Origin: Deltaproteobacteria bacterium
GTDB lineage: Bacteria; Desulfobacterota; Desulfobacteria; Desulfobacterales; Desulfobacteraceae
Length of the DNA stretch: 35,003 nt
NCBI GenBank assembly: GCA_027858995.1
Contig: JAQIBP010000141.1
Coordinates: 1 to 35,003 of the forward strand
Direction of reading: 5' to 3'
Shown here: positions 7,807 through 15,495 of the stretch, piece by piece
Position numbering within the stretch: position 1 is the stretch's first letter
Layout: each line of letters opens with the position of its first letter
The notes under the pieces: model-generated
What the model was told of the DNA's origin: nothing
Database searches by the model: none
Seen by the model: the letters and a program-made list of their open reading frames with translations, nothing else
Translations under genes and position numbers: made by a program

Positions 7807-10557
7807 ATGATTGGTATTACCTCTTATGGCGCATATATTCCACGGTTGAGACTCAATCGCTCTGCCATTTACCAGAGCATGGGCTGGTTTGCTCCTGCCA
7901 CAATTGCGATTGCACAAGGCGAGCGATCCATGTGCAACTGGGATGAAGACTCCATTACCATGGCTGTGGCTGCTGCCCGTGATTGTATTCAAGGCAGGGA
8001 TAAAAACACAATTGAAGGTGTTTACATGGCATCCACTACAATGCCCTTTGCAGACAGGCAGAATTCAGGCATTGTTTCAACTGCTCTTAATCTTAGAGAA
8101 GATATCCTTACTGCAGATTTTACAGCTTCACAAAAGATTGGCAGCACTGCACTTATTTCTGCACTTGAGTCTGTAAAAAGCAAAGAGAGAAACAACATTC
8201 TTGTAACAGCAGCTGACAAAAGAGAGACCAGGAGTGCAGACTTTTATGAGATGTGGTTTGGCGATGGTGCTGCATCCCTTATGGCAGGAGACACTGATGT
8301 TATAGCTGAATACAAAGGTTCATATTCTGTTTCATGTGATTTTGTTGATCACTATCGGGGAAGCGGTCAAAAATTTGATTATGTATGGGAAGAACGCTGG
8401 CAAAGGGATGAAGGATATGGAAAGATTATTCCAAAGACCATAAAAGGTCTTATGGAAAAACTTGATATTACAATGGATGATGTTGACAAGCTGGTTTACC
8501 CATGTTTTTTCAAGCGTGATCACAAAGCAATAGCCAAACAACTTGGGGCTGCCCCTGAAAAACTTGTGGACAATATGCATGAAAAGTGTGGTGAAACCGG
8601 CGCAGCCCATTGTATCCTAATGCTTGTGGCAGCTCTTGAGCAGGCCAAGCCTGGGGATGGTATTATAATGGCAGGATTTGGCCAGGGGTGTAATGCACTC
8701 TATTTTAAGGTCACAGAAAATATAAAAAATCTTGCTCCACGCCAGGGGTTCCAGGGCTCCATTGAAAACAAACTGACTACAGACAATTATCTTAAATTTT
8801 TAAAATTCAGAGATCTTATCAAAACTGAAATGGGAATCAGAGCAGAAGCATCCACACAGACAGCAATGACAACTTTATGGCGGAAACGAAAAATGATTCT
8901 TGGACTTGTGGGAGGCAGATGTGATTCATGCGGTACAGCCCAGTTTCCAAAAACCAAAGTTTGTGTCAACCCGGATTGTGGTGCTGTCAACAGCCAGAAA
9001 GATTATGAATTTGCAGATATTAATGCCAAAATAAAAACCTTTACTTCCGATTTTCTTGCTGTATCCATAGATCCTCCCCATAAATACGGCATGGTTCAGT
9101 TTGAACATGGCGGGCGAATGATGGCGGATTTTACAGATTGTGAAGCAGATGATCTGAAAGTCGGACTGCCAATGCAGATGGTATTCAGATTGAGAGGAAA
9201 GGATAAACAGAGAGGTTTTGTTAATTATTTCTGGAAAGCAATGCCGGTTCCAGGTGCTGCAAAAGAGATGGAGAGGATATCTTATATGAACAGGGTCGCC
9301 ATTGTCACGGGAGCTGGTGGAGGGCTTGGAAGGGTTTATGCTCTTGATCTTGCCAAAAGTGGTGTCAGTGTTGTTGTTAACGATTTTGGCTCAGCGGCTG
9401 ATGGTTCAGTGCCCAATAATTCAGAAAGGGGTTCTTCAACTCCTGCCCAGACTGTTGTGGATGAAATTACAAATGCCGGCGGCAGTGCCATTGCCAATTA
9501 TGATAATGTAGCAAGTGTTAAAGGCGGTGAAAATATTGTTAAGATGGCAGTTGAAAGATTTGGCAGGCTGGATATCCTGGTTAACAATGCCGGGATACTC
9601 AGAGATAAAAGCTTTCTAAAACAGGATGCCCAGACCTGGAATCCTGTTCTTGATGTTCATCTTAATGGCTCTTTTAATGTAACCAGACCAGCCTTCAAAA
9701 TTATGAAAGATCAAAAATTCGGCAGAATTGTAATGACCACATCTGCGGCCGGGCTTTATGGCAATTTTGGCCAGACAAATTATTCTGCTGCCAAACTTGG
9801 TATTGTCGGCATGATGAATACTCTTAAACTTGAAGGGGCAAAATATGATATCATGGTGAACACTATTGCTCCCATTGCTGCATCAAGACTTACCAGGGAT
9901 ATAATGCCCCCGGAGCTTTTTGAGAAGAGCAAACCTGAATTTGTATCGCCAATGGTATTATATCTATGCAGTGATGACTGCAAAGAGACAGGACAGATTT
10001 TCAATGCAGGTTTGGGATTTTTTAACCGTGCTGCCATACTTACCGGCAATGGTTTACAGATTGGAGATCCGCAAAATCCTCCAACTCCTGAAATGATACA
10101 TGCAAATTTTGATAAGATTAACAATATGGACAATGCACAGGAAATAACAGATGCCACAAGTGCTGTACTCTCCCTTTTAGAACCTCCTTCTGAAAAAAAA
10201 GAAGCAGACACTAAAAATTCAAGCGCCAGTGCTCTTAATCCGGCTGCAATTTTTAACAATATGCTTGCAGCGTTTAATAAAGAAGCTGCTAAAGATGTTG
10301 ATGTTATTTTTCAATTTAATGTTAAAGGCCCTAAGGGTGGTAACTGGATAGTTGAAGTCAAAAAAAGAGAATGTGATATCAAGGAGGGGGATTCTTCAAA
10401 GCCTGACTGCACCTTGACCATCAGTGATGATAATTTTGTAAAACTTTTTACAGGAGCCATGACTTCAATGCAGGCATTTACATCAGGGAAGCTTTCTCTT
10501 GATGGTGACATTATGAAGTCTCAGCTTATTGAAAAATTATTCAATCTCAACAGTTAG
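7807..10557 (+). CDS. Four-domain fusion: HMG-CoA-synthase-like, DUF35 Zn-ribbon/OB, SDR, SCP2
   Basis: In this 916-residue protein, residues 1-300 align with archaeal HMG-CoA synthase from the first residue (MIGITSYGAYIP). The catalytic Glu, Cys and His positions hold Thr77, Gln109 and Pro232. Residues 360-485 are a DUF35-type zinc ribbon (Cys372, Cys375, Cys386, Cys391) plus OB fold. Residues 494-790 are an SDR with TGAGGGLG (501-508), Ser646, Tyr659 and Lys663. Residues 815-916 are an SCP2 sterol-carrier-type lipid-binding domain. The SDR probably oxidises 3-hydroxyacyl-CoA. The DUF35 part probably docks the thiolase encoded next, as DUF35 proteins do in BbsAB and in the archaeal thiolase/HMGCS complex. 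SCP2 may hold a hydrophobic acyl chain. A ribosome binding site and ATG sit at the DUF35/SDR junction. The HMGCS-like part may be a scaffold. Confidence 0.85.
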   Translation: MIGITSYGAYIPRLRLNRSAIYQSMGWFAPATIAIAQGERSMCNWDEDSITMAVAAARDCIQGRDKNTIEGVYMASTTMPFADRQNSGIVSTALNLREDILTADFTASQKIGSTALISALESVKSKERNNILVTAADKRETRSADFYEMWFGDGAASLMAGDTDVIAEYKGSYSVSCDFVDHYRGSGQKFDYVWEERWQRDEGYGKIIPKTIKGLMEKLDITMDDVDKLVYPCFFKRDHKAIAKQLGAAPEKLVDNMHEKCGETGAAHCILMLVAALEQAKPGDGIIMAGFGQGCNALYFKVTENIKNLAPRQGFQGSIENKLTTDNYLKFLKFRDLIKTEMGIRAEASTQTAMTTLWRKRKMILGLVGGRCDSCGTAQFPKTKVCVNPDCGAVNSQKDYEFADINAKIKTFTSDFLAVSIDPPHKYGMVQFEHGGRMMADFTDCEADDLKVGLPMQMVFRLRGKDKQRGFVNYFWKAMPVPGAAKEMERISYMNRVAIVTGAGGGLGRVYALDLAKSGVSVVVNDFGSAADGSVPNNSERGSSTPAQTVVDEITNAGGSAIANYDNVASVKGGENIVKMAVERFGRLDILVNNAGILRDKSFLKQDAQTWNPVLDVHLNGSFNVTRPAFKIMKDQKFGRIVMTTSAAGLYGNFGQTNYSAAKLGIVGMMNTLKLEGAKYDIMVNTIAPIAASRLTRDIMPPELFEKSKPEFVSPMVLYLCSDDCKETGQIFNAGLGFFNRAAILTGNGLQIGDPQNPPTPEMIHANFDKINNMDNAQEITDATSAVLSLLEPPSEKKEADTKNSSASALNPAAIFNNMLAAFNKEAAKDVDVIFQFNVKGPKGGNWIVEVKKRECDIKEGDSSKPDCTLTISDDNFVKLFTGAMTSMQAFTSGKLSLDGDIMKSQLIEKLFNLNS
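9270..9288 (+). promoter_or_regulatory. Internal ribosome binding site and start codon at a domain junction
   Basis: GGAGAGG (9270-9276) stands 9 bases before an in-frame ATG (9286-9288) that encodes Met494, exactly where the SDR domain begins (MNRVAIVTGAG). Initiation here would give a separate 423-residue SDR-SCP2 protein. It may instead be a fossil of two formerly separate genes. Confidence 0.5.
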
Positions 10558-10578
10558 CCAATACTTAGGAGGAGACCC

Positions 10579-11787
10579 ATGGCGACAGGAATTAAAGACA
10601 AAATTGCAATAATTGGTATGGGGTGTACCAAATTTGGTGAACGCTGGGATGCAGGAGCAGAAGAGCTCATGGTGGAGGCTTTTCAAGAGTGTCTTAAAGA
10701 TTCCGGCCTTGAAAAAAATGATATAGAAGCTGCCTGGCTTGGTACCTGTTTTGATGAAGTTAGTGTGGGAAAAACTGCAATGCCGCTTTCTACAAGTTTA
10801 AGGCTTCCCATGATTCCAGTTACAAGGGTTGAAAACTATTGTGCCACAGGAACCGAAGCCTTTAGAGGGGCTTGTTATGCTGTTGCTTCAGGTGCATATG
10901 ATATATGTCTTGCCCTTGGTGTTGAAAAGCTGAAGGATGCAGGATATGGAGGCTTGCCAAATCCCGGTTCCGGCGCCGGGACTCTAATTTGGCAATGGTG
11001 GCCAAACCTTTCTGCCCCCGGTGCCTTTGCCCAGCTTGCAAGTGCTTATACTTCAAAATACAATATATCTGATCAGGATCTTAAAAGAGCAATGGCTCAT
11101 GTTTCAGTGAAAAGCCATGATAACGGCCTGCTCAACCCCAAAGCTCATCTTCAAAAAAAAATCACTGAAGAGCAGGTAATGTCATCTCCCATTATTGCCC
11201 ACCCCTTAGGCCTTTATGACTGCTGCGGCGTAAGTGATGGAGCAGCATGTGCAATTGTCACAACACCTGAAATTGCAAAAAAAATGGGTAAAAAAGATTT
11301 TATAAGTGTAAAAGCTTTGCAGATTGCACTTTCAAGCGGTCAGGAGATAGGGTTTAATGAGTGGGACGGAGATCACTTCATGACAACTTCAAAATGCAGT
11401 ATAAAAGCCTATGAAGAGGCCGGCATAAAAAACCCGAGAGAAGAGATCAGCATGATGGAGGTGCATGACTGTTTTTCCATAACTGAACTTGTGACCATGG
11501 AAGATCTTCATATATCTGAAAGAGGCGAGGCTGTAAAAGATATAATGGATGGTGTTTATGATCTTGATGGTAAAATTCCCTGCCAGGTTGACGGTGGATT
11601 AAAATGTTTTGGTCACCCCATTGGTGCATCAGGTATAAGGATGTTGTATGAGATGTATCTCCAGCTCCATGGCAGAGCTGAAAAGCGTCAGCTTGAAAAT
11701 CCAAGATATGGTCTTACCCACAATCTTGGAGGTTTCCCGTTTCAAAATATTTGCAGCATCTCCATTATAGGCAAACATAATGCATAG
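10579..11787 (+). CDS. SCPx-type 3-oxoacyl-CoA thiolase
   Basis: This 402-residue thiolase of the SCP-x/SCP2-thiolase subfamily cleaves 3-oxoacyl-CoA with free CoA. The nucleophile is Cys88 in ENYCATG. HDCF in MEVHDCFSITE replaces the NEAF block of classical thiolases, and GHPIGASG carries the active-site His. The final CxG motif is replaced by HNLGG, as is usual in SCPx and BbsB-like thiolases that work with a DUF35 partner. AGGAGGAG lies just before the ATG, and the preceding stop is only 21 bases away. A DUF35 partner is available inside the preceding fusion protein. The subfamily accepts 2-methyl-branched or bulky 3-oxoacyl-CoAs in peroxisomes and aryl-substituted ones in toluene degraders. 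Confidence 0.88.
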   Translation: MATGIKDKIAIIGMGCTKFGERWDAGAEELMVEAFQECLKDSGLEKNDIEAAWLGTCFDEVSVGKTAMPLSTSLRLPMIPVTRVENYCATGTEAFRGACYAVASGAYDICLALGVEKLKDAGYGGLPNPGSGAGTLIWQWWPNLSAPGAFAQLASAYTSKYNISDQDLKRAMAHVSVKSHDNGLLNPKAHLQKKITEEQVMSSPIIAHPLGLYDCCGVSDGAACAIVTTPEIAKKMGKKDFISVKALQIALSSGQEIGFNEWDGDHFMTTSKCSIKAYEEAGIKNPREEISMMEVHDCFSITELVTMEDLHISERGEAVKDIMDGVYDLDGKIPCQVDGGLKCFGHPIGASGIRMLYEMYLQLHGRAEKRQLENPRYGLTHNLGGFPFQNICSISIIGKHNA

Positions 11788-11828
11788 GTCTCAAAAGTAG
11801 GGAACCCGCAATATAAATTTGAGTTTTC

Positions 11829-11870
11829 AGTTATCAGTTTTCAGTATGCTGTTGCTGACAACTGACAACT
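11829..11870. repeat. Imperfect hairpin with internal direct repeats in the intergenic gap
   Basis: The left arm (11829-11844) and right arm (11855-11870) pair at 14 of 16 positions around a 10-base loop. Each arm is itself a near-tandem copy of a short CAGTT(A/T)T- or TGACAAC-type unit. ATTTTT follows on the plus strand, so it could attenuate transcription between the thiolase and dehydrogenase genes. It also looks like a dispersed intergenic repeat. Confidence 0.5.
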
Positions 11871-11921
11871 ATTTTTAACTACAGAAATTCTGGAATAAAG
11901 CACTATATCAGGAGAAATATA

Positions 11922-13085
11922 ATGTTTGAGTTTAACAAATCTCATAAAGAGATTCAAAAAGCTGCCAGGGATTTTGCAAAGGGAGAATTTGATAAAACTT
12001 ATACACTTGAACTTGAAGAGAAACGCAAATTTCCAGATAAAATATGGGGAAAAGCTGCTGATCTCGGGTTTATTGGGATACAATTTGATGAAAAATATTC
12101 AGGTGGAAGCTTAGGGATTTTTGAAGCAGCTCTTATTGCAGAAGAATTCTGCAGGATCGATTCCACAATGGGAATGGCTTTAACTCTTTGTGCTTCAGGC
12201 TCTGAAGCAGTTTATCGTTTTGCCGAGAATGACTTAAAAGAAAAATTTCTTTCAAAAATTTGTGAAGGTGAGATGCGCTGTGCAATTGCATTTTCAGAAT
12301 CAGATCATGGTTTAGATCTTTCATCTATTAACACATCTGCTGTTATAAAGGGTGATAAACTTGTAATCAACGGGGAAAAAGCCCATGTTACAGATATTGG
12401 TGCAAAGGGGTTTTATCTTGTGCTTTGCAAAACTGACCCGACAAATGATTCTCCTGAAAAATATCTTAGCATGGTTCTTGTTGAAGCAGACAACAAAAAC
12501 ATTTTCCTTGAAGATTCAGGCGAAAAATTCAGCCTGAATATGATGAAAAGTGCAGGGCTTACATTTAAAGATGTAAAAATGCCAATATCAAATATTGTGG
12601 GCAAAGAGGGGAAAGGATTCCATCAGCTTGAAAATTTTCTCAATGAAATGAGAATTATAACTGCTGCCCAGGCTCTTGGTACTGCCCAGGGAGCATTAGA
12701 CCGTGCTGTGGAGTATATAAAGCAGAGAGAACAGTTTAACCGAAAAATTGCAAAATTTCAGATTATCCAGCATAAAATTGCAGATATGGCGACAAAGGTT
12801 GAACTTGCAAGATTGATTACCTATAAGGCAGCATATCTGTTTGATGAGGGCAGGATTGAGACAGCTTTAATTTCAATGGCAAAGATGACAGCAGCAAGGG
12901 CAGCTGTTGAAGTTGCAGACGAGGCTATTCAGCTTTTTGGCGGATACGGGTATATGAAAGAATCGGAAGTTGAACGATTTTTCCGGGATGCAAAAATGGC
13001 TGAACTGAAGTTTGGAAACAGAGCAGCACAGCAGGATATCATAGGAAGAGCTGTAATCGGTAAAATAAAGCGTAAAAGGAAATAA
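11922..13085 (+). CDS. Acyl-CoA dehydrogenase homologue lacking both usual catalytic glutamates
   Basis: This 387-residue full-length ACAD-fold flavoprotein has AGGAG before its ATG. The acyl/FAD block reads CAIAFSESDHGLDLSS (residues 120-135), a divergent form of AMTEPxAGSDLS. The C-terminal FGGYGYMKESEVERFFRDAK (339-358) is typical. The catalytic base is Glu in IYEGT in medium-chain enzymes, or Glu before Arg in helix G in isovaleryl/long-chain enzymes. Here these positions hold Phe364 (LKFGN) and Met243 (NEMR). The protein may use a different base, act on an unusual acyl-CoA, or be the partner subunit of the dehydrogenase encoded 4 bases downstream. Alpha2beta2 pairs such as ChsE1/ChsE2 are the precedent. 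Confidence 0.82.
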   Translation: MFEFNKSHKEIQKAARDFAKGEFDKTYTLELEEKRKFPDKIWGKAADLGFIGIQFDEKYSGGSLGIFEAALIAEEFCRIDSTMGMALTLCASGSEAVYRFAENDLKEKFLSKICEGEMRCAIAFSESDHGLDLSSINTSAVIKGDKLVINGEKAHVTDIGAKGFYLVLCKTDPTNDSPEKYLSMVLVEADNKNIFLEDSGEKFSLNMMKSAGLTFKDVKMPISNIVGKEGKGFHQLENFLNEMRIITAAQALGTAQGALDRAVEYIKQREQFNRKIAKFQIIQHKIADMATKVELARLITYKAAYLFDEGRIETALISMAKMTAARAAVEVADEAIQLFGGYGYMKESEVERFFRDAKMAELKFGNRAAQQDIIGRAVIGKIKRKRK

Positions 13086-13089
13086 ACAG

Positions 13090-14232
13090 ATGGATATCTT
13101 GAAATTTACCCAGGAACACGATGCATTCCGTAAACGCTTAAAAACCTTTCTTGCAAAAGAGGTAACTCCAAATGTTGACCAGTGGGAAAAAGATCATATT
13201 GTCCCCAGAAAAATATGGCAGGAATTTGGAAAAGCAGGATTTTTGTGTACATCCATCTCTGGTGAATATGGCGGGATAGGAGGGAATTTCCTATACTCTG
13301 TTATTGTTAGTGAAGAAATTTCATACACTGTTCACAGTGGCCTTGCTGTAGGCCTTCACAGTGATGTTGTGGTTCCATATATTGATTCTTTTGGTTCACA
13401 GGATCAAAAGGCAAAATACCTGCCAGGATGTGTTTCAGGAGATATTATCACAGCCATTGCTATGACTGAGCCTGATGCAGGCAGTGATCTTTCAGCCATG
13501 ACAACAACAGCTGTTGAGGATGGAGAGAGTATAATTATCAATGGTTCCAAAACATTTATATCAAATGGAATAAACTGTGATCTTGTGGTTCTTGCTGCTG
13601 CCGACCCTGCTGTTGGAAACAGACATGAAGCAATCTCTTTATATCTTCTTGAAGCTGATACTCCTGGATTTAAAAGGGGTAAACAGCTTGATAAAATGGG
13701 GTGGAACAGCCAGGACACTGCTGAATTATTCTTTTCTGACTGCTGCATACCAAAAACCAACAGGCTTGGAGATCCTGGGGCAGGATTTATACAGCTCATG
13801 ATAAAACTCCAGCAGGAACGGCTTGTGTGTGCAATGGGAGCCGTGTTTGCAGCTGAACGTATCATGGAGTTTGTAATTGATTATTGTAAAAAAACCATGA
13901 TAAGCGGCAAGCCTCTCACAAGATCCCAGGCTGTCCAGTTTGCAATTGTTGAAATGACAACACAAGTAAAACTTGGAAAAACATTTATGGAGAAACTGTG
14001 TGTTGACCACATGGAAGGAAAAAATATTGTCATTGACACTTCCATGGCAAAATATTGGACAACAGATATGGTAAATGAAATTGCTGAACGCAGCATGGAT
14101 CTTTGTGGAGAGTCTGCCCTGCTTGAATCAAACCCCATTGCAAGAGCAAAAAGAGATGTCCGTGTCATGTCCATATTTGCAGGCACAAATGAGATCATGA
14201 AGGGAATATCTGCAAAATTCATGGGTTTATAA
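13090..14232 (+). CDS. Acyl-CoA dehydrogenase, isovaleryl/long-chain type
   Basis: This 380-residue flavoprotein starts 4 bases after the previous stop, with AAGGAAA close before the ATG. It has the canonical block AIAMTEPDAGSDLSAM (residues 122-137) and SKTFISNG (153-160). Catalytic Glu243 is in LQQER, the helix-G position used by isovaleryl- and long-chain enzymes, while the medium-chain position is Ala364 (IFAGTNEIM). It should introduce a 2,3-double bond into an acyl-CoA and pass electrons to ETF. No etfAB genes lie in the window. Immediate adjacency to a base-less homologue suggests a heteromeric enzyme, which is inference. Confidence 0.9.
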   Translation: MDILKFTQEHDAFRKRLKTFLAKEVTPNVDQWEKDHIVPRKIWQEFGKAGFLCTSISGEYGGIGGNFLYSVIVSEEISYTVHSGLAVGLHSDVVVPYIDSFGSQDQKAKYLPGCVSGDIITAIAMTEPDAGSDLSAMTTTAVEDGESIIINGSKTFISNGINCDLVVLAAADPAVGNRHEAISLYLLEADTPGFKRGKQLDKMGWNSQDTAELFFSDCCIPKTNRLGDPGAGFIQLMIKLQQERLVCAMGAVFAAERIMEFVIDYCKKTMISGKPLTRSQAVQFAIVEMTTQVKLGKTFMEKLCVDHMEGKNIVIDTSMAKYWTTDMVNEIAERSMDLCGESALLESNPIARAKRDVRVMSIFAGTNEIMKGISAKFMGL

Positions 14233-14340
14233 CCGATAAACTGAATAGGTGACCAGACTTGCCCACAATAAAATTCCCCAGTTTAAAATAATGACAAGGA
14301 TATTGATAGAAGAACACAATAAAAATTAAAAGGATAAAAA

Positions 14341-15489
14341 ATGGACAACAATGGTGCATTATCAGGAATAACAGTGCTTGATCTAAGCAGGCTTCTGCCA
14401 GGTCCTTACTGCACCATGATACTTGCTGACCATGGTGCACGTGTAATAGCACTTGAAAACAAGCGCTTTAAAAACGATGCCCATTTCCTTACTCCTTTAT
14501 ACAGGAATAAGGAGCATATATCCCTTGATCTTAAAACAGAAAAAGGCCAAAAAATATTTCACAAACTTGTTAAAAAAGCAGATATCCTTGTTGAGGGATT
14601 CAGACCAGGTACAAGTGTCAGATTAAACGCTGATTATAAAAGTGTAAAAAAAATAAACCCGAAAATTATATACTGCTCCATCACTGGATATGGTCAGACA
14701 GGACCCTATCACAATCGTGTAGGACATGATGTAAACTACCTTGGTATTGCAGGAGTTCTTGATCAGATCGGAGAACCTGACAAACCTCCTTCCATACCAG
14801 GTATTCAGATGGCAGATATTGCCGGTGGATCCATGAACGCAGTGATTGGTATTCTTCTTGCCCTCCATGCAAGGGATAAGAATGGCAAAGGGCAGTATAT
14901 TGATATCTCCATGACAGATTCCATGGCATGTTTTCTGCAGATCCCTCTTTTTTTTCAGCAGTTAACTGGCAAACTCCCTGTACGGTCAGACACTATTCTG
15001 TCCCACCATTATGCCTTTTACAATACATATGAAACCCTGGACAATAAATTTCTGACCATTGGCGCTGTTGAACAGAGGTTCTGGAAAAACCTTTGTGAAA
15101 AACTTAACCTTGCAGAATATGCTTCCCTGCAATTTGATGAAGAGTGCAGAGAGGAAATCACACAATCCTTGCGCCAAAAATTTAAAGAAAAAACCCTTGC
15201 ACAGTGGGAAAATCAGTTTGGAGAGCTTGATCTTTGCTGGGGACCTGTTAAGAATCTTGAAGAGTCTCTGCAGGACATACATTTACGCCACAGAGAAACC
15301 ATTGTTGATTTCCAGGATCAAAACGGTATCAAGACTCCCACCATGGGAGTATCTATAAAACTTGGCAAAACACCAGGATCTCTTCGTACTCCACCGGTTA
15401 ATTTTGGTCAGAATACCAGAGATATCCTCAAAGAACTCGGATATTCAAAAAATGGAATTGATGATTTATTTAAAACAGAGATTGTATAG
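14341..15489 (+). CDS. Alpha-methylacyl-CoA racemase-like class III CoA-transferase family protein
   Basis: This 382-residue protein of the CaiB/BaiF superfamily has AAAGGA before its ATG. The family contains both CoA transferases and alpha-methylacyl-CoA racemase. The racemase signature GHDVNY is present, and the three active-site residues of Mycobacterium tuberculosis MCR (His126, Asp156, Glu241) appear at His129, Asp159 and Glu244, a constant offset of three. Racemase activity, converting (2R)- to (2S)-methylacyl-CoA for dehydrogenation, is therefore the better call. The Asp of transferases also exists next to the His (HD), so transferase activity cannot be excluded. A 108-base gap separates it from the dehydrogenases; the TetR gene follows after 6 bases. 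Confidence 0.83.
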   Translation: MDNNGALSGITVLDLSRLLPGPYCTMILADHGARVIALENKRFKNDAHFLTPLYRNKEHISLDLKTEKGQKIFHKLVKKADILVEGFRPGTSVRLNADYKSVKKINPKIIYCSITGYGQTGPYHNRVGHDVNYLGIAGVLDQIGEPDKPPSIPGIQMADIAGGSMNAVIGILLALHARDKNGKGQYIDISMTDSMACFLQIPLFFQQLTGKLPVRSDTILSHHYAFYNTYETLDNKFLTIGAVEQRFWKNLCEKLNLAEYASLQFDEECREEITQSLRQKFKEKTLAQWENQFGELDLCWGPVKNLEESLQDIHLRHRETIVDFQDQNGIKTPTMGVSIKLGKTPGSLRTPPVNFGQNTRDILKELGYSKNGIDDLFKTEIV

Positions 15490-15495
15490 GAACAG

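Noticed and set aside
5993-15489. A bbs (benzylsuccinate beta-oxidation) operon
   Set aside because: DUF35, thiolase, SDR and dehydrogenase parts recall it, but there is no BbsEF pair, no crotonase-type BbsH and no glycyl-radical benzylsuccinate synthase. The racemase triad and SCP2 domain also point elsewhere.
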